From assembly GCA_052146895.1 (NCBI GenBank), contig JBKQLZ010000240.1, positions 1 through 54,859 on the forward strand: a stretch of DNA of 54,859 nt, written 5' to 3'. The translations under genes and the position numbers were made by a program. This DNA is from Palsa-601 sp052146895. GTDB taxonomy: Bacteria > Actinomycetota > Acidimicrobiia > Acidimicrobiales > Bog-793. The notes below the pieces were generated by a model. The model saw only the letters and a program-made list of their open reading frames with translations, did no database searches and was not told where the DNA came from. This document shows positions 49,564 through 54,859 of the stretch, one piece after another (the stretch's first letter is position 1; each line of letters starts with the position of its first letter).

Positions 49564-50905
49564 GCTGATCGGCCTCGCCGAGGCCGTCACTCGCCACGCC
49601 GACGCTCGGGCGGGCGAAGAGGTCGAGGCGTACGTCTCCCGGGGTCGCGAGACATCGATCCGGGTCTTCGAGGGCGAGGTGGAGCAGCTTTCCTCGGCGG
49701 ATTCGGCAGGGATCGGCGTGCGGGTCGTCCGGGATGGGAAGCAGGGCTTTGCCTGGGTCGGGGCCCTTGACGATGCTGCCGCCCGCGAGGCGCTCGCCGA
49801 GGCCCGCGACAACGTCTCGCACGCCACCTTCGACGAGCACGCCGGGCTGGGCCGGCCCGACGGCGTCCGCGCAGCGACGCTCGACCTCTGGCGGGAGGAG
49901 TTGGCGGCGTTCCCCACGCAGTCGAAGGTCGAGCTGGCGATGGAGCTCGAGCGGCAGGTGCGCGCTGGCGACAGCCGGATCCGCCAAGTCGTCAGCGCGG
50001 ACTACGCCGACGCGATCGGCGAGTCCGCAATCGCGACCTCGACTGGCATCTCGGAGTCCACCAGGCGCACGACTTGCTACCTGTTCGTCTATGCGATCGC
50101 AGGCGATGCCGACGACACCCAGACGGGGTTCGGGTACTCGGTCGGCCGCTCAGCCGACGACCTCGACGTCTCGAAGGCATCGGCGGACGCCGTCGACCGG
50201 GCCACGCGCCTGCTCGGTGCGAAGAAACCCCGCAGTTCCCGCCTCACCGTCGTCCTCGACCAACGGGTGACGGCCACCCTGCTCGGGATCCTCGCCAGCA
50301 CGCTCTCCGGAGAAGAGGTCTCGAAGGGCCGGAGCCTGTTCGCCGACCGCCTCGGCGAAGAGGTCGGCAACGGGCAGCTCACTCTCGTGGACGACCCGAC
50401 AGACCCCGCGGCGTTCGGTGCCACGCCGGTCGATGCAGAAGGACTCGCTACGCGGCGCAACGAGCTGATCTCCGGCGGGAAGCTGATGGGCTACCTCTAC
50501 GACACCCATGCAGGGCGCGTCGCGCGCACCAACTCGACAGGGTCTGCAGTAAGGGGTGGCTACCGCACGACCCCCGGTGTCGGAGCGCGGGCGGTCTCGC
50601 TCCTCCCTGGAGAATTGACGCAGGCCGAGATCATCTCGGCAGTCGGAGACGGCCTTCTGGTCCAGTCCATCTCGGGAGTGCACTCCGGCGTCAACCCGGT
50701 CAGCGGAGACTTCTCGGTCGGAGCGGAAGGTCTCATGATCCGAAATGGGGAGCTTGCCGAGCCCGTGCGGGAGATGACCATCGCCTCGACTATCCAGCGC
50801 ATGCTGCTGCACGTCCGCCATGTCGGCTCCGACCTCGACTGGCTGCCGGGGTCCTCGGCCGGCCTTACCCTCGCGATCGACGATGTCTCGCTGGGCGGCG
50901 AGTGA
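49556..50905 (+). CDS. pmbA: TldE/PmbA, partner subunit of TldD
   Basis: 449 residues, non-metal partner of TldD. The N-terminal domain contains YVSRGRETSIRVFEGEVEQLSSADSAG in pieces typical of the family, and the C-terminal domain contains FADRLGEEVGNGQLTLVDDP, GYLYDTHAGRVARTNSTG and SGVHSGVNPVSGDFSVGAEG; it lacks HExxxH. The GTG start overlaps tldD, and its stop overlaps the PHP gene as GTGA, so three genes are coupled. No ribosomal-peptide precursor is visible nearby. Confidence 0.95.
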   Translation: MAELIGLAEAVTRHADARAGEEVEAYVSRGRETSIRVFEGEVEQLSSADSAGIGVRVVRDGKQGFAWVGALDDAAAREALAEARDNVSHATFDEHAGLGRPDGVRAATLDLWREELAAFPTQSKVELAMELERQVRAGDSRIRQVVSADYADAIGESAIATSTGISESTRRTTCYLFVYAIAGDADDTQTGFGYSVGRSADDLDVSKASADAVDRATRLLGAKKPRSSRLTVVLDQRVTATLLGILASTLSGEEVSKGRSLFADRLGEEVGNGQLTLVDDPTDPAAFGATPVDAEGLATRRNELISGGKLMGYLYDTHAGRVARTNSTGSAVRGGYRTTPGVGARAVSLLPGELTQAEIISAVGDGLLVQSISGVHSGVNPVSGDFSVGAEGLMIRNGELAEPVREMTIASTIQRMLLHVRHVGSDLDWLPGSSAGLTLAIDDVSLGGE

Positions 50906-51645
50906 CCGCTGTGCATGGCCGCCAGCCGACCGACGAGGCGGTCGCCCGCCACCCCCATCTCGGCGAGGCCCGCTCGACCGCGCAGAGCTTGCGTGTCGAC
51001 TGCCACATGCACACGATGTGGTCGGGCGACTCAACGACGACTCCTGACGAGCTGGCAGCCGCCGTCGTTGCGACCGGGATCGACGTCCTGTGCATCACCG
51101 ACCACTCGACGATCGCCGGTGCCGTGCGACTCGCGACCGAATTGCCCTGCCGCGTCGTGATCGGCCAGGAGCAGCGCACGCCTGAGGGCGAGATCATCGG
51201 GTTGTTTCTCACGGAGCGGATCCCACCTGGTTGCAGGTCGGCAGCCGAGGCGGCGCGTGTGGTGCGCGATCAGGGAGGGCTAGTTTACGTGCCTCACCCG
51301 TTCGACCCGATGAGGCACCGACTTGGCCTGTCAGCCCTCGAAGTGCTGGCTTTCGAGGGGCTCGTCGACGCGATCGAGGCGCGCAACGGGAAGACCTCGC
51401 TCGAGTCGCTCAACGCAGAGGCCGCCGCCGCCTGTGTCCGGCTCGGGGTAGCGGCCGGAGGAGGCAGCGACGCTCACGTGCCTGACGCGATCGGCGCCGC
51501 TTATGTCGAGATGCCCCCGTTCGAGGGGCCATCGGACTTCTTGGCAGGTCTCAAAACAGGCCGAGTGATCGGGCACCACTTCGACTCGGCTCGCCCGTGG
51601 CGTGCCCGGGTCGTGCCATCGGTGAGGCCGGCCGCGGAGGGCTAG
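50902..51645 (+). CDS. PHP-domain metal-dependent phosphoesterase
   Basis: 247 residues. PHP metal motifs: VDCHMHTMWSGDSTTTPDEL, LCITDHSTIAG, YVPHPFDPMRH and GGGSDAHVPDAIG. Stand-alone PHP proteins are phosphoesterases of nucleotides or sugar phosphates; this one is unassigned. GTG at 50902 overlaps the PmbA stop (GTGA), which fixes the start and suggests co-translation with tldD-pmbA. It is convergent with the zinc-ribbon gene. Confidence 0.9.
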   Translation: MTAVHGRQPTDEAVARHPHLGEARSTAQSLRVDCHMHTMWSGDSTTTPDELAAAVVATGIDVLCITDHSTIAGAVRLATELPCRVVIGQEQRTPEGEIIGLFLTERIPPGCRSAAEAARVVRDQGGLVYVPHPFDPMRHRLGLSALEVLAFEGLVDAIEARNGKTSLESLNAEAAAACVRLGVAAGGGSDAHVPDAIGAAYVEMPPFEGPSDFLAGLKTGRVIGHHFDSARPWRARVVPSVRPAAEG

Positions 51646-51672
51646 CACTTTGAGTAGCAGCAGTTGCCGGCC

Positions 51673-52047
51673 TCAGGAGGCTGCGGCAGCCGGCTTCGAC
51701 TCGGTGGCAGTCGAGCTCGGCTTGGACTCCGCCTTGTCGGACTTCGCAGAGGTCTCGGACTTCTCGGCTTTCTCGGTCTTGTCCGCCTTGGCGGGAGCCG
51801 TGGAGCTCGAGTCGCCGTTCGAGGACTCGCCGACCGAAGCCGCCTCGGACTTGTTGGATGACTTCGAGGCGGAGCGACTGTCCGTCTTGTAGAAGCCGCT
51901 CCCTTTGAACACGATCCCGACGCTCCCGAAGACCTTGCGCAGGTCGCCACCGCAATTTGGGCATACGGTCAGGGAATCGTCGGTGAAGGCCTGAACGACC
52001 TCGAGTTGCTCTCCGCACTGCTTACATGCGTACTCGTATGTCGGCAT
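51673..52047 (-). CDS. FmdB-family zinc-ribbon protein, Ruc-like redox-regulated chaperone
   Basis: 124 residues: an N-terminal zinc ribbon (MPTYEYACKQCGEQLEV, Cys8/Cys11 and Cys29/Cys32) and a long, low-complexity Ser/Lys/Ala/Glu tail, probably disordered. This is the layout of Mycobacterium Rv0991c (Ruc), recalled as an oxidation-activated chaperone under HrcA control and lying close to moeA1. The same neighbour (moeA) and a perfect CIRCE element are present here, so the same role is inferred. ATG at 52047 is preferred over the codons upstream because the family begins MPTYEY. FmdB itself (formamidase regulator) is only a family label. Confidence 0.85.
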   Translation of the reverse strand: MPTYEYACKQCGEQLEVVQAFTDDSLTVCPNCGGDLRKVFGSVGIVFKGSGFYKTDSRSASKSSNKSEAASVGESSNGDSSSTAPAKADKTEKAEKSETSAKSDKAESKPSSTATESKPAAAAS

Positions 52048-52053
52048 TCTGGG

Positions 52054-52061
52054 TAGCACTC
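52054..52061 (-). promoter_or_regulatory. Extra CIRCE half-site next to the zinc-ribbon start
   Basis: TAGCACTC, identical to eight of nine bases of the CIRCE left arm and in the same direction, lies 7 bases before the ATG at 52047. Confidence 0.5.
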
Positions 52062-52078
52062 CCGGCGGGTGTGGGTGT

Positions 52079-52105
52079 TTAGCACTCTCGTAGGTCGAGT
52101 GCTAA
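52079..52105. promoter_or_regulatory. CIRCE element (HrcA operator)
   Basis: TTAGCACTC, nine bases, GAGTGCTAA: a perfect match to the CIRCE consensus, all nine pairs intact. It lies between the zinc-ribbon gene (minus) and moeA (plus). A TATACT box on the minus strand at 52105-52110 touches its right arm, placing CIRCE at the transcription start and leader of the zinc-ribbon gene. HrcA repression that is relieved on heat shock is expected. Confidence 0.93.
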
Positions 52106-52135
52106 GTATATCGAACGAGGCAGGAGGCGCTTTCG

Positions 52136-53437
52136 ATGGTCGCTGACGAGCACGGGCACGTCCAGGAGCACGTGCACCCGGACGAGCCGATGATGACCCT
52201 CGAGGAAGTGCAGAAGCTTGTCCTCGAGCGGTGCGGGCCTCTCGGTGTCACAGCGGTACCCGTCGGGGAGGCTCTCGGGTGCGTTCTGGCCGAAGAGGTA
52301 CTCGTCGAGTCCGACATCCCGCCGTTCGCGAACTCCGCCATGGATGGATACGCGGTGAGGTCTGCCGACACCGTTGACGGACCGGTCGAGCTTCGAGTTG
52401 TTGGCATCCTTCCCGCGGGGTCTCCTCCACCAGATGCCGCTATCGGCCCTGGCGAAGCGCTCCAGATCATGACCGGGGCGGCGATGCCACCTGGTGCGGA
52501 CGGCATAGCGATTGTGGAGCGGACCAAAAGGGTGAGCGACGGCACCGTCCGGATCCTTGACGAGATCGACCCGTCGACGAACGTGCGGCCGGCGGGCTCG
52601 GACTTCCGAGCCGGCTCGGTCGCACTGCCGGCGGGCGCCTTGATCAGGCCCGCGCAGATCGGGATCCTTGCAAGCGTCGGCATCGTCGATGTCCCGGTCT
52701 GGAGGCGTCCTCGCGTCGGCGTGATGTCGACCGGAGACGAGCTAGTCGAGGGCGGCCGCCCGCTCATGCCAGGACAGATCCGCGACTCGAACAGGCCCAC
52801 TCTGCTCGGGTTGGTGGTTAGGGACGGCCACGAGGCCGTCGACCTCGGGCGGGTCGCCGACAGCGCTGCCGATGTCGAGGCAGCGCTCCGGGTCGCACTC
52901 GCCAGCTGCGACGTCGTCCTCTCTTCTGGTGGCGTCTCCAAGGGCGAGTTCGACTTCGTGAAAGTCGTGCTCGAGCAGTTGGCCTCCGAGCTCTCCGGCG
53001 AGTACTTCGAGCTGGCGGTCGCGATCCGCCCAGCCAAGCCGCTAGCTCTTGCGTGGCTGCCCCGCTCGCCGGGAAGCGACGAGCGGGTCGCGTTCTTCGG
53101 CTTACCGGGTAACCCTGTCTCGTCGATCGTCAGCTACGAAGTGATCGCGGCACCCGCGCTCCGCTACATGTCCGGCATTACAAGCCCGCTCACCCGACCC
53201 GTCCGGGGAACCGCCGCCGAGGAGCTTCGAGCGAGCCGGGACGGGCGGCTGAACCTACTGCGAGTGGAGGCCGGTTTTGGGCCGGACGGCGTGCTCGCGG
53301 TTCGGTCGGCCGGCGGGCAGCAATCTCATCAGCTGTCAGCGATGGCTTCGGCCAACGCGCTCGCGATGGTCCCTTCCGGCGAGACCGTCGGCGTGGGTGA
53401 GTCAGTCGACCTGCTCATCTTCGGGCCACTCGCGTAG
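52136..53437 (+). CDS. moeA: Molybdopterin molybdotransferase
   Basis: Inserts molybdate into adenylated molybdopterin. The 433 residues follow the gephyrin-E order: an N-terminal domain with EALGCVLAEEV, PPFANSAMDGYAV and IMTGAAMPPGAD; a MoCF-type domain with STGDEL, GQIRDSN and SSGGVSKGEFDFV; then the active-site AIRPAKPLALAW, FGLPGNPVSS and a C-terminal beta domain. ATG at 52136 has CAGGAGG upstream. It is divergent from the CIRCE-controlled gene, so HrcA might affect it too. Confidence 0.96.
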   Translation: MVADEHGHVQEHVHPDEPMMTLEEVQKLVLERCGPLGVTAVPVGEALGCVLAEEVLVESDIPPFANSAMDGYAVRSADTVDGPVELRVVGILPAGSPPPDAAIGPGEALQIMTGAAMPPGADGIAIVERTKRVSDGTVRILDEIDPSTNVRPAGSDFRAGSVALPAGALIRPAQIGILASVGIVDVPVWRRPRVGVMSTGDELVEGGRPLMPGQIRDSNRPTLLGLVVRDGHEAVDLGRVADSAADVEAALRVALASCDVVLSSGGVSKGEFDFVKVVLEQLASELSGEYFELAVAIRPAKPLALAWLPRSPGSDERVAFFGLPGNPVSSIVSYEVIAAPALRYMSGITSPLTRPVRGTAAEELRASRDGRLNLLRVEAGFGPDGVLAVRSAGGQQSHQLSAMASANALAMVPSGETVGVGESVDLLIFGPLA

Positions 53438-53501
53438 TCATGGAGTCGTCCGTCGGGCGTGCTGGAAGTGAGTCGGTGAACGTATCTCGGGAACGCAGGC
53501 G

Positions 53502-53507
53502 TAGGCT
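53502..53507 (+). promoter_or_regulatory. Putative leaderless -10 box of moaA
   Basis: TAGGCT ends 6 bases before the GTG at 53514; no Shine-Dalgarno lies between. Confidence 0.5.
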
Positions 53508-53513
53508 GACAGC

Positions 53514-54530
53514 GTGAGCGAGAACCAAGCGCTGGGGCCACTAGTCGACACCTTCGGCCGGACCGCACGCGATCTGCGGATCTCGATCACCGACCGCTGC
53601 AACTTCCGGTGCGTGTACTGCATGCCCGAGGAGGGCATCCAGTTCCTGCCCCGCGACGAGATCCTCAGCTACGAGGAGATCACCCGCCTCGCGCGCCTGT
53701 TCGTCGAGGACCTCGGCATCGAGTCGATCCGGCTCACCGGCGGCGAGCCCACCGTCCGCCGCGACCTCACAACGCTCGTATCGATGCTGGCGGCTTTGCG
53801 CACGCCGGCCGGCGCTCCTGTCGAGATCTCGCTCACGACGAACGGCTCGTCCCTCTCCCGGCTCGCTGACCCGCTCCGTGACGCAGGGTTGACGAGGGTG
53901 AATGTGTCGCTTGATTCATTGAGGGCCGATCGTTTCTTCGCGATTACGAGGCGGGACGCCCTCGCTGATGTGATCGCGGGGATCGACGCTGCGGTCGTCG
54001 CCGGACTCGAACCTGTGAAGGTGAACGTCGTCGCCGTCCGCCACAAGAACGAAGACGAGATCCTCGACTTCGCCATCTTCGGCCGTGAGCGTGGGGTGCA
54101 GATCCGCTTCATCGAGTACATGCCGCTCGACGCCGACGGATCTTGGACACTCGAGCAGGTCGTCTCCGCTGACGAGATCGTCGACACGATCGGGACGATC
54201 TTCCCGCTCGAGGAGGTCGCACACGGCGCTGAGCCCGCCACGAGATGGCGTTACGCCGACGGGGCGGGCGAGATCGGCGTGATCCCCTCCGTCACGCGCC
54301 CGTTCTGCGGCAGCTGCGACCGGGTACGGCTGACTGCCGAAGGACAGTTCCTGACCTGCCTCTTTGCGGTGGACGACCTCGATCTACGGCACCCCCTGCG
54401 CCACGGGGCCGGTGATGCTTACCTCGCGGAGATCATCAAGGAGGCCGTCTTCGGGAAGTGGTCGGGGCACCGGATCGGGCGAGTTGACTTTGTACGCCCG
54501 ACTCGTTCCATGAGCCAAATCGGCGGCTGA
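53514..54530 (+). CDS. moaA: GTP 3',8-cyclase (radical SAM)
   Basis: First step of molybdenum-cofactor synthesis. The 338 residues carry the radical-SAM cluster motif CNFRCVYC (Cys29, Cys33, Cys36), RLTGGEPTVRRD, the second FeS cluster motif CGSCDRVRLTAEGQFLTC (Cys265, Cys268, Cys282) and the C-terminal Gly-Gly needed for activity. GTG at 53514 gives the normal N-terminus. It lies 76 bases after moeA with its own likely promoter. Confidence 0.97.
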   Translation: MSENQALGPLVDTFGRTARDLRISITDRCNFRCVYCMPEEGIQFLPRDEILSYEEITRLARLFVEDLGIESIRLTGGEPTVRRDLTTLVSMLAALRTPAGAPVEISLTTNGSSLSRLADPLRDAGLTRVNVSLDSLRADRFFAITRRDALADVIAGIDAAVVAGLEPVKVNVVAVRHKNEDEILDFAIFGRERGVQIRFIEYMPLDADGSWTLEQVVSADEIVDTIGTIFPLEEVAHGAEPATRWRYADGAGEIGVIPSVTRPFCGSCDRVRLTAEGQFLTCLFAVDDLDLRHPLRHGAGDAYLAEIIKEAVFGKWSGHRIGRVDFVRPTRSMSQIGG

Positions 54531-54564
54531 ACGCACAAGCGGCGCGTCGTCCCAGGTGGGAGCC

Positions 54565-54580
54565 GCGGCCCGACGGCCGC
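54565..54580. other. GC-rich hairpin between moaA and moaC
   Basis: GCGGCC-CGAC-GGCCGC is a perfect 6-bp stem with a 4-base loop. There is no U-run after it, so it may be a weak terminator, a regulatory fold or only GC bias. Confidence 0.3.
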
Positions 54581-54593
54581 CGCCGTAGCCGCT

Positions 54594-54599
54594 TAGACT
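54594..54599 (+). promoter_or_regulatory. Putative -10 box of moaC
   Basis: TAGACT lies 9 bases before the ATG at 54609, with no ribosome site in the gap. Confidence 0.35.
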
Positions 54600-54608
54600 G
54601 CCCACCCG

Positions 54609-54859
54609 ATGTCCGAGCGTGGCCTGACTCATCTCGACCCTTTGGGGAGGGCAAGGATGGTCGACGTCACCCCGAAGGAGACGACTCACCGCCGTGCGCT
54701 TGCGCGCTGCAAGGTGACGATGCTCCCGGAGACGACCGTTGCGATCGCCTCCAACGCCATCAACAAGGGGGACGTACTGGGGGCGGCCCGCATAGCCGGA
54801 ATCCAAGCGGCCAAGCGAACTGCTGAGCTCATCCCGCTCTGTCACCCACTGCTCGTGGG
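54609..54859 (+). CDS. moaC: Cyclic pyranopterin monophosphate synthase (partial)
   Basis: Converts the MoaA product to cyclic pyranopterin monophosphate. The first 83 codons are in the window; the rest runs off the right edge. LTHLDPLGRARMVDVTPKE in pieces, NKGDVLGAARIAGIQAAKRT and AELIPLCHPL are family signatures. ATG at 54609 gives the common MSERGLTHLD start. It follows moaA and completes the early steps of the Mo-cofactor pathway beside moeA. Confidence 0.95.
   Translation, partial: MSERGLTHLDPLGRARMVDVTPKETTHRRALARCKVTMLPETTVAIASNAINKGDVLGAARIAGIQAAKRTAELIPLCHPLLV

Noticed and set aside
54565..54580. Rho-independent terminator after moaA
   Set aside because: The stem is perfect but short, and no T-run follows; the moaC promoter box lies directly downstream.

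Overview
The window is high-GC bacterial DNA with many GTG starts, short GTGA-type gene overlaps and several TANNNT boxes placed 6-7 bases before a start codon. This fits an actinobacterium. The order glmU-prs-rplY-pth-mfd-mazG-eno-ftsB is close to the one known from Mycobacterium. DivIVA, a CIRCE-controlled zinc-ribbon protein beside moeA, PHA synthase, a deazaflavin-type nitroreductase and several acyl-CoA/SDR enzymes suggest Actinomycetota, perhaps Acidimicrobiia. That class assignment is inference.

Region 1 (1-13443, minus strand): a partial form II CO-dehydrogenase-like molybdenum hydroxylase large subunit, then a long housekeeping block for division (ftsB), glycolysis (eno), NTP clean-up (mazG), a SurA-like lipoprotein, repair (mfd), translation (pth, rplY), PRPP synthesis (prs) and UDP-GlcNAc synthesis (a shortened glmU). 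Two coupled genes here appear to start on CTG.

Region 2 (13552-32426): lipid and accessory genes. These are an acyl-CoA dehydrogenase, a methyltransferase, an M20 peptidase, a DUF3089 lipoprotein with an SDR, and a nucleotidyltransferase. Next is a TetR-controlled divergent locus whose forward arm is ACAD10/11-type dehydrogenase, SDR, APH kinase and a zincin fusion; this resembles the 4-hydroxyacyl-CoA (levulinate-type) degradation module. It is followed by a cupin, a B-lectin/L,D-transpeptidase, a membrane protein with a Ser-Gly tail, a hydrolase coupled to PHA synthase, and a macro-domain protein.

Region 3 (32496-36546): a patchwork. It holds a flavin-reductase-like gene, a deleted second copy of the macro gene, and a 3-kb segment bounded by an intact tRNA-Lys and a displaced 30-base copy of its 3' end. 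The segment contains DUF167, an arginase-family protein, SRPBCC, an AAA+ ATPase remnant and a DHFR-family protein, and looks like the scar of a tRNA-targeted insertion.

Region 4 (36675-47641): VOC proteins, a class-C-type esterase, a GH36 alpha-galactosidase, a nitroreductase, a methyltransferase, an HxlR regulator divergent from a signal-less HtrA-like protease over a 27-bp palindrome, a pirin with a related site, a DivIVA-like protein and a ThDP enzyme.

Region 5 (47649-54859): a hotdog thioesterase, tldD-tldE-PHP, a zinc-ribbon (Ruc/FmdB-like) gene with a perfect CIRCE element, and moeA-moaA-moaC for molybdenum cofactor, the cofactor needed by the enzyme at the left end.
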